A stretch of 50,893 bases of DNA from Lachnospiraceae bacterium (GCA_016290615.1 JAEEUS010000013.1:1-50893), one strand, 5' to 3'. Positions 17,177 through 24,459 are shown, numbered from the stretch's first letter. Notes: generated from the letters alone by a model not told the origin. Translations and numbers: made by a program.

Positions 17177-17475
17177 TGCGGCGTTTTACCATACTTTGAA
17201 AGAAATCATCATAGGACAGTCGAAGAATAAGGAAAGAATAAATGACATATTTTCGGAGAGAAGTGCATGTGACGCAGGTGTCAGTGTATTCTCGCGAGTT
17301 AAGTCGTTTCGAATCGTTCGTTACGGCTTTTTTATTTCGTATCGATAATCTTGCCATCCCCTGAATTTAAACGGTCATATTTGAAAGAAATTAAAAGTTC
17401 CTTTAAAGTCCTTTTTATTGGACAGGTATTGATGCATACTTATATTTGGATGACTTTGTGTTTGTAGCTTAGATA
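17177..17475. other. Noncoding stretch
   Basis: No supported gene was found in these 0.3 kb. The only long frame, on the minus strand at 17148-17357, has no ribosome site and atypical composition. The region sits between a decayed gene and the end of the deaminase operon. Confidence 0.4.
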
Positions 17476-17910
17476 TTAGTAAGCATGTTCAACTGAGATG
17501 GATGCTTCGGTAGATACATCACCGTTGTAGACATGATCTGAAAGAAGCTGCTTGATTTCATCTGGAAGGACAGATACATTTATCGGTTCTACGGGAATCG
17601 CAATGCAATTGTATATTTCATCATTGTCGTAGTCGGTTATGTCATAACAATAGATTCCTTTAGATGCTAGATCGATTGCATCTTTAGTAAGATCATTCTC
17701 TGAAGTAGGAATCAATAACTTAGCCTCGGTAATCTTGGGTGCTGTGTTAGTAAAGTATTCTAAAAGCATATCGGTTTCTTCGCGGCTTTTGCATACGTAT
17801 TCAGGAACATTACCGCATCCGGCTGATGTACATTCGAAAATATTGCCATTTGTATCAACGGCGAACCACATTATATCTTCGCATTGAAGATCAATATCAC
17901 TAATTCTCAT
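17476..17910 (-). CDS. Immunity-like acidic protein downstream of the deaminase
   Basis: 144 aa, acidic. The N-terminus 'D-I-M-W-F-A-V-D-T-N-G-N-I' followed by 'S-A-G-C-G-N-V-P' resembles small immunity-type proteins found beside polymorphic toxins (recalled, not searched). It starts 12 nt after the deaminase gene with its own AGGAGG, which is the usual toxin-then-immunity order. The role is inferred from position and character; no direct motif proves binding or inhibition. Confidence 0.6.
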   Translation of the reverse strand: MRISDIDLQCEDIMWFAVDTNGNIFECTSAGCGNVPEYVCKSREETDMLLEYFTNTAPKITEAKLLIPTSENDLTKDAIDLASKGIYCYDITDYDNDEIYNCIAIPVEPINVSVLPDEIKQLLSDHVYNGDVSTEASISVEHAY

Positions 17911-17922
17911 GAGTAGTACCTC

Positions 17923-18351
17923 CTATTTTATGAGATCTGAAAACATTTTTTTGCAGTTGATGCAATAAGGTCGTCCTTCTTTGGTACGTGGACGTATTGC
18001 ATGTGTTAGCTTGATATCTGAAATTTTGCTACCACTTAATAAAAGATCATTGACAACGTGAAATTCGGCACAAACACCAATTTTGTTCTTAGTAGACAAC
18101 CCTTTGGTACCGACACCGCCAATCATTTCGGCACGCTTAAGTAATTCCGGATGGATTTTTTCGGGAATTTCGCCGGCGAATGCGGTGGCTATTTTGCCTG
18201 TTTTAACATCGTAGGCACCTATGGCCATAGATGGTTTTTTACTTCCTTTATAGTTGGCAATCATTGTGTGCACAGCTTTATAAGCTGTTGCTCTTAACAT
18301 TTTAGCATTTGCTGTGCTAGTAGGGAAGAGGCCACTTCTGGCTTTACTCAT
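17923..18351 (-). CDS. Stand-alone nucleic-acid/nucleotide deaminase-fold protein
   Basis: 142 aa. The zinc-deaminase signature is present: C94-A-E96 (zinc ligand and catalytic Glu) and P-Y-C130-I-N-C133, spaced as in the CDA superfamily. The overall pattern ('G-V-C-A-E-F-H', 'A-I-R-P-R-T', 'C-I-N-C') is closest to YwqJ/SCP1.201-type deaminase toxin domains, which edit DNA, RNA or nucleotides. Those are usually C-terminal tips of large secreted toxins; here the domain stands alone without an export signal. The start is ATG 18351, 7 nt after AAAGGAGG; a longer start at 18378 ignores that site. Its ATG overlaps the stop of the DUF4417 gene by 8 nt, so the two are coupled. Confidence 0.75.
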   Translation of the reverse strand: MSKARSGLFPTSTANAKMLRATAYKAVHTMIANYKGSKKPSMAIGAYDVKTGKIATAFAGEIPEKIHPELLKRAEMIGGVGTKGLSTKNKIGVCAEFHVVNDLLLSGSKISDIKLTHAIRPRTKEGRPYCINCKKMFSDLIK

Positions 18352-19081
18352 ACGACTTCCTCCTTTCGTAGTATTCACTGGTTTTACTAGGAAATACTAT
18401 GATGGCCACGCCCTTGTTTCGAAGTTCATCGAAACATGGATAATTGGCGGAGCCGTATACGATAAGTGTATGTGGTGTTAGTAATTCGTACATTTTTCGG
18501 AGTCCATCGGCAAAAAGCGCGTAATTAAGTTTGTACTTAAGACTACTTGCTACGGTTCCTAATGCGAGCATGCTGTTATGTGGATTGCCATCAAAGCAGT
18601 ACTCCCATGTGTCAGGCGTGTTCCATCTGACATTGCTGATTACTTCGAAACCATGGGATGCAACCCAAAAGCCAAACGCGTTCATCCTGTAGTAATTCCA
18701 TCGTTTTAGTGGATCGGGAAAATCTGCGTAGGTTGATGGGTCGGGTAAGATGATGCCATCAAAATGCGAAATGATTTCGAGTACTTTTTCGGGATAGATC
18801 CAGAAGCTGCTTTGTTTCCCATCAAATTTGGAATCATCGATGTAAAAATGAATAAAGGCATTCACGTGATAATCGTCTGATTTGCCACGCAGATTCTTTT
18901 TGTGGATTGTTTTGGCTTCATCGTATCCAATGAGTTTACTGGGAATCTTTTTGGCAGTAGTTGGACAAAGAGGAATGTCATGGGGTGAGAATGTGGCGTT
19001 TACAACCATGAAAGCATTCCAAATGTCGGTTAAGCCGGCTCTGTTAATTGGTGCAGTTTTGTGCACAGTATTTTTCTTCAT
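18344..19081 (-). CDS. DUF4417 family protein
   Basis: 245 aa. It matches the DUF4417 layout: 'F-I-H-F-Y-I-D-D-S-K-F' then 'F-D-G-I-I-L-P-D-P-S-T-Y', 'N-Y-Y-R-M-N-A-F-G-F-W', 'C-F-D-G-N-P-H-N-S-M' and 'T-L-I-V-Y-G-S'. DUF4417 proteins are common on phages and mobile elements, and I know of no biochemical activity for them. It is first in a three-gene minus-strand operon and overlaps the deaminase start by 8 nt. AAGGAGG is 7 nt from the ATG. Coupling to a deaminase suggests a shared task, such as targeting or regulating it (inference). Confidence 0.8.
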   Translation of the reverse strand: MKKNTVHKTAPINRAGLTDIWNAFMVVNATFSPHDIPLCPTTAKKIPSKLIGYDEAKTIHKKNLRGKSDDYHVNAFIHFYIDDSKFDGKQSSFWIYPEKVLEIISHFDGIILPDPSTYADFPDPLKRWNYYRMNAFGFWVASHGFEVISNVRWNTPDTWEYCFDGNPHNSMLALGTVASSLKYKLNYALFADGLRKMYELLTPHTLIVYGSANYPCFDELRNKGVAIIVFPSKTSEYYERRKSYE

Positions 19082-19202
19082 TGTTTTACCTCCTTGTGAA
19101 GAAATAGAATTTTTTTACAAGATGAGAATAAAAAAATTCGGAAGAATAGTAGTTATTGCACGGTTTTGAAAAAGTTTTGATGGGTTTTGAAAGGAGAAAA
19201 CC
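19082..19202. promoter_or_regulatory. Divergent promoter region between two defence-like operons
   Basis: 121 nt separates the starts of the DUF4417 and macro-domain genes, so promoters for both must lie here or overlap. It is A/T-rich. I could not assign unambiguous -35/-10 pairs. Confidence 0.4.
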
Positions 19203-20285
19203 ATGAATCTGGCAGGATATGTTAAATGCTTGCAGCAGCATGCCTTAAATAAAAGAATATCGGATGAGGAGTTTCTTAATGCTGTACTGAAACCATACAT
19301 TGTAGCGGGTGAGATAGATAATAAGAAAAATGAGGAGTTACATTTTGATAAGTCAAGAACCAGCCTTATCTTAAATCGGCATGAAGATGTGCCAAGAGCT
19401 TTAAGAAAGGCCCTTAATGCAATTAAAATATATCCATGGACTGAAGATAATTTTACGGAATTTATAAATGATTACATGGCCCCAAAAGAAATACCAATGG
19501 TTGTTAATGAAATAACTGAAATGATTGAGGCGGATAATGTAATCATAGACAAAGAGTTTTTGATAGGTAAAAATTCTATACCGAATGTATTTTTAGCAGA
19601 TACGTTAATAGAATGTATTAAACTGAAAAATGATGGATTTGATCCTGAGGGTGAGATATTGAGGAACGGATCATATTGCGTAAAGGTTGTATATAATGAC
19701 ATCCTTCAGTATGCGTTCAGAAAACGTTCTAAGATGAAAAACATAGTTGTAATACCCGTAGATACAGAGTTTCATACTCATGTTACGAGAAAATATGAAA
19801 AAAAGGAGTTGAATGAAGTATCGGCTACGTCTATTCATGGACAGTTTTTGACAAGATGGGAAAAGAGTGGAGAAAATGTAAATCTACTGCCGTCAAGGAT
19901 AGCAAAGAGCATAAAAGCGACTGCCGATTTTGATGGTAAATATCCGTTAGGTACTATAGCTACCATTGAGAATGACTCAACTATCTTTTACCTGATGGCT
20001 ATTTCTGATTTTGATGAAAATAACAATGCACACAGTTCAAAAGAGGATATTATTCATTGCGTGGATGAATTATCGATTTTTTATGACAAATATGGAGATG
20101 GTTATGATCTGTATATCCCGCTTATGGGCACAGGAAAGTCTCGAGCAGCTGTTTCTTTACAGGAATCTTATGATATTCTGGTTGATTGTTATAAAAAGAA
20201 TAAGGCTAGAATACAAGGAAATATATATATAGTTATAAAAAAGGATTTTGAAAAACATGTTACTACAGAAGAAGGAGGAAACTAA
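19203..20285 (+). CDS. Macro-domain effector candidate of a Thoeris-like system
   Basis: 360 aa. Residues about 178-348 form a macro domain of the ThsA-associated type: V-I-P-V-D-T-E-F-H-T-H (183-193), 'S-I-H-G-Q-F' (210-215) and the phosphate-loop-like P-L-M-G-T-G-K-S (306-313). Macro domains bind ADP-ribose-type ligands, and in type II Thoeris the macro of ThsA senses the TIR product. The N-terminal 170 residues are helical, soluble and unrecognised, with 'S-R-T-S-L-I-L-N-R' near 51. The membrane helices expected in type II ThsA are absent, and no SIR2 domain is present. AAAGGAG lies 8 nt before the ATG. A TIR-like gene follows after 2 nt. Confidence 0.75.
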   Translation: MNLAGYVKCLQQHALNKRISDEEFLNAVLKPYIVAGEIDNKKNEELHFDKSRTSLILNRHEDVPRALRKALNAIKIYPWTEDNFTEFINDYMAPKEIPMVVNEITEMIEADNVIIDKEFLIGKNSIPNVFLADTLIECIKLKNDGFDPEGEILRNGSYCVKVVYNDILQYAFRKRSKMKNIVVIPVDTEFHTHVTRKYEKKELNEVSATSIHGQFLTRWEKSGENVNLLPSRIAKSIKATADFDGKYPLGTIATIENDSTIFYLMAISDFDENNNAHSSKEDIIHCVDELSIFYDKYGDGYDLYIPLMGTGKSRAAVSLQESYDILVDCYKKNKARIQGNIYIVIKKDFEKHVTTEEGGN

Positions 20286-20287
20286 AA

Positions 20288-20818
20288 ATGTATTATCGAA
20301 CAAGAACTTATTTAGCAGGTGACTGGGATGGTGACAGTAGCTTAATCCAACAGATATATGATTGGAGAAAGAACGGATATTTATCATTGGATTTTACTGA
20401 TGCCCACGATCTTACCCAGGCAAGAGACGGAAGTTTAAACTGTACAATCAAAGAGTCACTTTCGAAAAGATTGAATGCTTCAAAAACATTCGTGCTTGTT
20501 GTGGGTGATAAGACAGACACTGTGACAAGCGGAAGTTGTCAGCATTGTGGAGATTACTCTTCGTACTATAAAACTTGTTCTCGTAGAAAAACAGTTGATT
20601 ATCGTAGCTATATTAAATATGAATGTGATAAAGCTGCGCGAGATTATAGGAACAATGAAATGAAGGTTGTTGTTATCTATAACTATATGAGTGTACATAG
20701 GGATAAATGTCCTGAATCAGTTAGAAATATCGGAATTCATATTCCAGGAATCACTCGTGATAGTAATGGCAATCCCAAATATGATTATCGGGCAATAAAG
20801 AACGCTATGATGAATTAA
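20288..20818 (+). CDS. TIR-like (ThsB-type) protein
   Basis: 176 aa. The Rossmann-like TIR/ThsB pattern (DUF1863/MTH538 group) runs through the protein: 'Y-L-A-G-D-W-D-G-D' (8-16), 'D-A-H-D-L-T-Q-A-R-D' (38-47), 'S-K-T-F-V-L-V-V-G' (65-73) and 'Y-I-K-Y-E112-C-D-K-A', where E112 is in the place of the TIR catalytic Glu. Cysteines C84, C87 and C97 form a small extra cluster that may bind metal. In Thoeris, ThsB senses phage and makes an NAD-derived signal that activates ThsA. It is 2 nt downstream of the macro gene with its own AAGGAGG. Immediate pairing with a macro-domain protein supports a defence role. Confidence 0.85.
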   Translation: MYYRTRTYLAGDWDGDSSLIQQIYDWRKNGYLSLDFTDAHDLTQARDGSLNCTIKESLSKRLNASKTFVLVVGDKTDTVTSGSCQHCGDYSSYYKTCSRRKTVDYRSYIKYECDKAARDYRNNEMKVVVIYNYMSVHRDKCPESVRNIGIHIPGITRDSNGNPKYDYRAIKNAMMN

Positions 20819-20830
20819 GGGTAATTATAT

Positions 20831-21001
20831 ATGGTTCATGGATTAGAAAACTATAAATATGTGAGAGATACAAAACTGAGAAGAAACAAATTTATGGTTA
20901 ATCATAACTATGCGTGTTTATTAGATTCAAATCGAAACATCAATTATTTCGGGAACACGTCGATAGCATATAGTCCAGAACTACAACTTTTCCTTTCCTA
21001 G
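20831..21001 (+). CDS. Possible small protein at the right end of element 1
   Basis: 56 codons from ATG 20831 with only a weak upstream ribosome site (GGGTAA). Composition is Asn/Tyr-rich and basic. The last 9 codons fall within sequence similar to the right end of element 2, where no matching frame exists. This may be chance. Confidence 0.25.
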   Translation: MVHGLENYKYVRDTKLRRNKFMVNHNYACLLDSNRNINYFGNTSIAYSPELQLFLS

Positions 21002-21015
21002 GATAGAAATATCTA

Positions 21016-21153
21016 TTTGAAAAAGGTAACCAAAGGTAACCAAGATTTTAACTCAGGATCCTATGAATAAAAAGTGCTGGAAATGCAGTAAAATAGGGAT
21101 CTGACACAAATCAGATCCCTAAAATAATAAGAGCGCGAGACGGGACTCGAAGT
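21016..21153. repeat. Right end of element 1 with arm-type repeats and att core
   Basis: About 137 nt, near-identical to 24271-24406. It contains two copies of GGTAACCAA, a hairpin (AGGGATCTGA-6 nt-TCAGATCCCT at 21095-21120) and the 3'-end tRNA-Gly core at 21130-21153. A shorter match continues upstream (20974-20997 with 24226-24249). Confidence 0.7.
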
Positions 21154-21268
21154 CGATGGTGCCTCGCAAACCCGCATAAACACTGAAAGGAGGGCACGCT
21201 ATCAACCCGGTGTATTCAAAGTGTATTCAACACACCCGCATTTTTATGTCAACCAACACGCTTGTTAA

Positions 21269-21358
21269 CTAATGACTTTTACAGAACTCATATAGCTTGG
21301 GAATATCTTCAGTAACAGTTTCCCATAATACATTATCGATATGAGGGCTGTATATCTG
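21269..21358 (-). pseudogene. C-terminal fragment of a HepT/DUF86-like gene
   Basis: 30 codons ending at TAG (21269-21271). The translation holds 'D-N-V-L-W-E-T-V-T-E-D-I-P-K-L', which matches the C-terminal helix region of HepT (DUF86) toxins ('I-V-W-N-T-I-x-x-D-I-P-x-L'). A stop codon lies just upstream, so only the tail remains. HepT normally pairs with the nucleotidyltransferase MntA, which is absent here. Confidence 0.4.
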
Positions 21359-21417
21359 TTACGATGGCTCTGTTATTCTAGAAGCAAAAGAAACGGGAGA
21401 GGGAGAAAAACAGAGAA

Positions 21418-22095
21418 ATGACGATTAACGAAATGCAGGAAGGCTCCAGCGTTACACTTACAGTCAATTTGGGAAGTGAAGATATTATCTTTGAGACTAG
21501 TGTCATTCAGGGCTTTAATGAACCGTATAAGAAAGCATTCAGTATTGCTGCAGAACCGATCATGAAAGACGGTAAGATAGTGTCTCTTGGAAGGCATAGG
21601 ATATCGGCATCTGTGATCAATCTGGCAGATAACAGGGAGTATATATATACCATTGCATTTAACGGCATGAGCAAGGATAAATCACACCTTTTGTTATTCA
21701 GTCCTGATGATGCTACTGCCGTAAACCATAGAGAGTCTTATCGTGTTTCCTGCAGCTATGAAACCGTGGCTCAAATCGGAAACAATCGAAAGACAGTAAA
21801 AGGTTTTTTGCATGATATATCCTTTTCAGGTCTAGGAATGGTATTTTCAAAAGAGGATTTCACAAACCTTTCCATTGGGGCAGAGGTATCTGCGTCCATC
21901 TATGATTATAATGAGAGAATGTATAAAGTAACTGGGCATCTGGTACGTTTCGTAGAGGACTTCGATGAAAACAAGACTCTTATAGGTGTAAAGTTTATAG
22001 AAACACCGATGGCTGTCGCAGGACTAGTGGCAGCACTTCAGCAAAAAGAGCTCAGGGTTCGGAAAAGACTTGAGGAAAAGGGAGCTAAGACCTAG
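21418..22095 (+). CDS. PilZ-domain protein (c-di-GMP receptor candidate)
   Basis: 225 aa. Residues about 100-215 are a PilZ domain with both binding motifs intact: R105-E-S-Y-R109 and D133-I-S-F-S-G138. The N-terminal 95 residues fit the YcgR-N/flagellar-brake type of beta domain. It would bind cyclic di-GMP and relay it to a partner, often for motility or exopolysaccharide control. The ribosome site is weak (GAGGGAG about 15 nt upstream). It lies on element 2; the EAL protein at 26375 is a possible enzyme of the same signal. Confidence 0.85.
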   Translation: MTINEMQEGSSVTLTVNLGSEDIIFETSVIQGFNEPYKKAFSIAAEPIMKDGKIVSLGRHRISASVINLADNREYIYTIAFNGMSKDKSHLLLFSPDDATAVNHRESYRVSCSYETVAQIGNNRKTVKGFLHDISFSGLGMVFSKEDFTNLSIGAEVSASIYDYNERMYKVTGHLVRFVEDFDENKTLIGVKFIETPMAVAGLVAALQQKELRVRKRLEEKGAKT

Positions 22096-22264
22096 ATATC
22101 TCAGATGTATTCTATCTATTAAATTCCTACAATAAGTTTACATGCCCCATGGATGATGTTATTTACATGAGGAAAAATCTTAACTTATAATATAAATGGC
22201 AGGTAGAATAACAATGGTAGTGATTAAAACTTCGATTTTCCGGCGTCAAAGAGAAAGATAACAA

Positions 22265-23002
22265 ATGAGCAAAAGAAATATTTTATTATTGTCAGTTCTT
22301 GTGATGGCATTGCTTCTTGTTGGATGTGACATAAATTCCAATATTGATCCGGCTGATAAAGAACTGGATGATGAGATTGTCAGTGTTGATAGATTCATGG
22401 AATACTACGGTGTTACAGAGACAGATATCCCTAGAGACTATATCCTGGATTTTATCATGCAATACAGATTCAGGGAGGATACATTAGCCAAGAGAGATTA
22501 CTGGGCCATGGTTTCAGCTGATTATCATAATGGTGTAAAATACGGAACGGATACCGGCAGGATTTTTCAGGGAACGCCGAGTGAGCTTCAGCTTGAAGAT
22601 TTTATAAAAGAAGCGGATGTGATCATGATTGAGTTTGATATGTATTATGGAGGCGAGCTGGCTTATCCGGGAAGGATGACACTTGATCTTAAGAATAATA
22701 AGATATATTATGCAACAAAACAGTTCTCTGATTACACGGATGCGGAGGAGTGTGCAGATCTTACAGACGAGGATGTACAAAGCATCAGAGATGAGCTGCC
22801 TAAGCATATCTCTCAGCAAATGAACAAAGATTACGAATACAATCTTGATTATACCTTTGTGATAAGAATGAAAGATAATGAGTATAATGTAAAAGGCTAT
22901 AGAGGAAACAGCGGTGATGAACTCAATTATCCCGGATTTGATACATACTGGAAGGAATTGTACAAAAAGAAATTTGGTAAAGAGTTTGTTTTTGGAAAAT
23001 GA
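22265..23002 (+). CDS. Lipoprotein of unknown function
   Basis: 245 aa. The signal peptide ends in a lipobox (L-L-V-G-C, Cys at about 21). The rest is soluble and acidic, alternating helix and strand, with 'K-D-N-E-Y-N-V-K-G-Y-R-G' near the C-terminus. No known domain was recognised. It lies between the PilZ and LRR genes on element 2 with gaps of 169 and 58 nt. Confidence 0.7.
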   Translation: MSKRNILLLSVLVMALLLVGCDINSNIDPADKELDDEIVSVDRFMEYYGVTETDIPRDYILDFIMQYRFREDTLAKRDYWAMVSADYHNGVKYGTDTGRIFQGTPSELQLEDFIKEADVIMIEFDMYYGGELAYPGRMTLDLKNNKIYYATKQFSDYTDAEECADLTDEDVQSIRDELPKHISQQMNKDYEYNLDYTFVIRMKDNEYNVKGYRGNSGDELNYPGFDTYWKELYKKKFGKEFVFGK

Positions 23003-23060
23003 TCAGATACCGGACATTACTAAAGTGCGATCAATAGTAGAAGACTGTTTTAGGTGAATT

Positions 23061-24062
23061 ATGAGTTTTTGGAGAAAACATTATGAAAAAGTCAATTTGA
23101 TAAAAAACATCTTGTTGATAACGTTGCCGATCGCTGCGTTTGTTCTTTTAATCTCATTGCATGGCATTCGGATCAATGAGAAACACTTTCCTGATCGTGG
23201 ATTAAGAGGTGCAATCATCGGTTACGTTGATAAAAACAAAAATGGTTATTTGAACAAGGAGGAACTGGAAGAAGCAAAGATCCTTCCTGTTTGGGGCGAG
23301 TGTTCTGATCTATCGGGTGTTGAGAAACTGAAAAATCTGGAGAGAATCAGTTTTCGTGAATGTTCTGATCTATCGGGCATTGAGAAGCTGACCAATTTGA
23401 AAAGCCTTGGTTTAAGTAATACATGTCCTGATCTGTCAGCCGTTGAGAATCTGACTAACTTGGAAGAGATCACTATAGAGAATTGTGTATTCAGCGACAC
23501 ATTTGTTTTTGATAATGAAGCTTCAGTTACCAATCTGATATTTCGCAATTGTGTTTTTGAAAATGGGTTTTTCTTAAATAATGATTCTGTAGAAAATATA
23601 GAATTTGGTACCTCGGGATTTCGCGAATGTGAGGCGAGCGGTGATTTTGTTTTCGCGGATTGTGATGCACTTAATATTTTCAGAGCATATTTCAAATCCG
23701 AGCAGGAAAAAAGCTGCAGCATAGATCTGTCAGGATGCGATAATCTGGATATTGTAACTATTTCAAATGATCAGGTACTTACTTCTGCTGACCTCAGCAA
23801 TTGCAACAAGCTTCGTTCATTCGCTATATATGATTATAATGAAAAAGTTGAAATAAACCTGAATATCAGCAACTCCCCGAATATTGAAGAAGCTTTTCTA
23901 CGTTCAAGCGCAATTAAAAAATTGGACATCAGTGACTGCCCACACTTAATATCTGCATCAGAACAAACTCCACATGAAGGGGATTACCACGTAAGCTTGA
24001 TATATGAGAGTGAAGATGGATTGATAGTAACGGACAAGGAACAAATAATGTTCATAAAATGA
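23061..24062 (+). CDS. Membrane-anchored leucine-rich-repeat-like protein
   Basis: 333 aa. A membrane helix at about 15-35 is followed by an EF-hand/dockerin-like loop 'D-K-N-K-N-G-Y-L-N-K-E-E-L' (57-69). Next come short repeats of the form 'C-S-D-L-S-G-V-E-K-L-x-N-L' (three copies at about 80-145), then irregular beta-solenoid repeats rich in Asn and Cys to about 300. Such LRR proteins sit on the surface and bind partners or substrates. The start has TAGGTGAA 5-6 nt upstream. Repeats are also clear at the DNA level (GTTCTGATCTATCGGG twice, 45 nt apart in frame). Confidence 0.75.
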   Translation: MSFWRKHYEKVNLIKNILLITLPIAAFVLLISLHGIRINEKHFPDRGLRGAIIGYVDKNKNGYLNKEELEEAKILPVWGECSDLSGVEKLKNLERISFRECSDLSGIEKLTNLKSLGLSNTCPDLSAVENLTNLEEITIENCVFSDTFVFDNEASVTNLIFRNCVFENGFFLNNDSVENIEFGTSGFRECEASGDFVFADCDALNIFRAYFKSEQEKSCSIDLSGCDNLDIVTISNDQVLTSADLSNCNKLRSFAIYDYNEKVEINLNISNSPNIEEAFLRSSAIKKLDISDCPHLISASEQTPHEGDYHVSLIYESEDGLIVTDKEQIMFIK

Positions 24063-24089
24063 TCAGTTCTTTTGTAGCTACAGAGCATA

Positions 24090-24165
24090 AAACTCTGTTA
24101 TAAAAGGAATTGGAATTATGAATGGTTGCAAAGAATTGAAAAATCATCGCAATGATAACTTTTAA
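24090..24165 (+). pseudogene. Duplicated 5' end of the zinc-ribbon gene at 13554
   Basis: 24090-24136 is identical to 13526-13572 over 47 nt and includes the ribosome site and the first six codons. The frame from ATG 24118 then reads unrelated codons and stops at 24165 (15 aa). It documents a partial duplication or recombination between the two elements. Translation of the short peptide is possible but probably meaningless. Confidence 0.65.
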
Positions 24166-24171
24166 AGTAAT

Positions 24172-24200
24172 AAAAAGGAGATTGGTTCAATCCCCTTTTT
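24172..24200. terminator. Terminator after the element 2 cargo
   Basis: AAAAAGG-AGATTG and CAATC-CCCTTTTT pair as an 11-12 bp stem around GTT, with a T run downstream. Confidence 0.65.
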
Positions 24201-24270
24201 ATACTTAATAGGTAAATATGCTTTATCCAGAGCTACAACTCTTCCTTTCATATAATTAAAACTGTGGTTG

Positions 24271-24406
24271 TTTGAAAAAGGTAACCAAAGGTAACCAAGA
24301 TTTTAAGTCAGAATCCTATGAAGAAAAAGTGCTGGAAATGCAGAAAAACAGGGATCTGACACAAATCAGATCCCTTTAATAATAAGAGCGCGAGACGGGA
24401 CTCGAA
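24271..24406. repeat. Right end of element 2 (copy of 21016-21152)
   Basis: It contains the same GGTAACCAAAGGTAACCAAG motif, the same AGGGATCTGA hairpin (24350-24375) and the att core merging into the intact tRNA-Gly. The copies differ by scattered substitutions and one indel. Confidence 0.7.
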
Positions 24407-24459
24407 CCCGCGGCCTCGACCTTGGCAAGGTCGCGCTCCACCAACTGAGCCACTCGCGC
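24387..24459 (-). tRNA. tRNA-Gly(GCC)
   Basis: 73 nt cloverleaf on the minus strand. It has a perfect 7-bp acceptor stem (GCGCGAG/CTCGCGC), U73 discriminator, anticodon stem CGACC/GGTCG with loop TTGCCAA giving anticodon GCC, and T-arm CGGGTTCGAGTCCCG. CCA is not encoded. Its 3' end is the insertion target of both elements and remains intact, because the att core restores it. Confidence 0.97.

Larger units (their letters stand above)
6837..21152. mobile_element. Integrative mobilizable element in the tRNA-Gly 3' end (element 1)
   Basis: About 14.3 kb bounded by two direct copies of AGAGCGCGAGACGGGACTCG plus AAGT (6837-6860 and 21130-21153). These duplicate the 3' end of the tRNA-Gly gene at 24387. 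Inside are a tyrosine integrase next to the left end, a MOBP-type relaxase and MobC, and no type IV secretion genes. The element would therefore excise by itself but need a helper for transfer. Repeated GGTAACCAAA / GTAACCAAGAT motifs occur inside both ends (6917-6940 and 21022-21046) and look like integrase arm-type sites. The cargo is defence-like and hypothetical genes. Confidence 0.8.
21131..24406. mobile_element. Second, smaller insertion in tRNA-Gly (element 2)
   Basis: About 3.3 kb between two att cores (21130 and 24386). Its right end copies that of element 1, but its left end differs and carries its own direct repeats GTGTATTCAA (21209 and 21220). No integrase or mobilization gene is inside, so it is either a remnant or moves with the integrase of its neighbour. 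It carries PilZ, lipoprotein and LRR genes, plus fragments of a HepT-like gene and of a gene from element 1. Confidence 0.6.

Noticed and set aside
17148-17357. 69-codon minus-strand frame
   Set aside because: No ribosome site and basic/serine-rich noise composition; it overlaps the start of a more convincing decayed gene.
19203-20818. Classical type I Thoeris
   Set aside because: No SIR2 or SLOG domain is present in the first gene; only the macro plus TIR arrangement is supported.
23246-23722. 158-codon minus-strand frame
   Set aside because: A shadow of the repeat codons of the LRR gene; it shows Ser/Leu/Phe repeats only because the other strand is repetitive.
21016-24406. Insertion sequence or transposon bounded by the 135-nt repeats
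   Set aside because: No transposase, and the repeats end in the tRNA-derived core, which fits integrase-mediated insertion instead.
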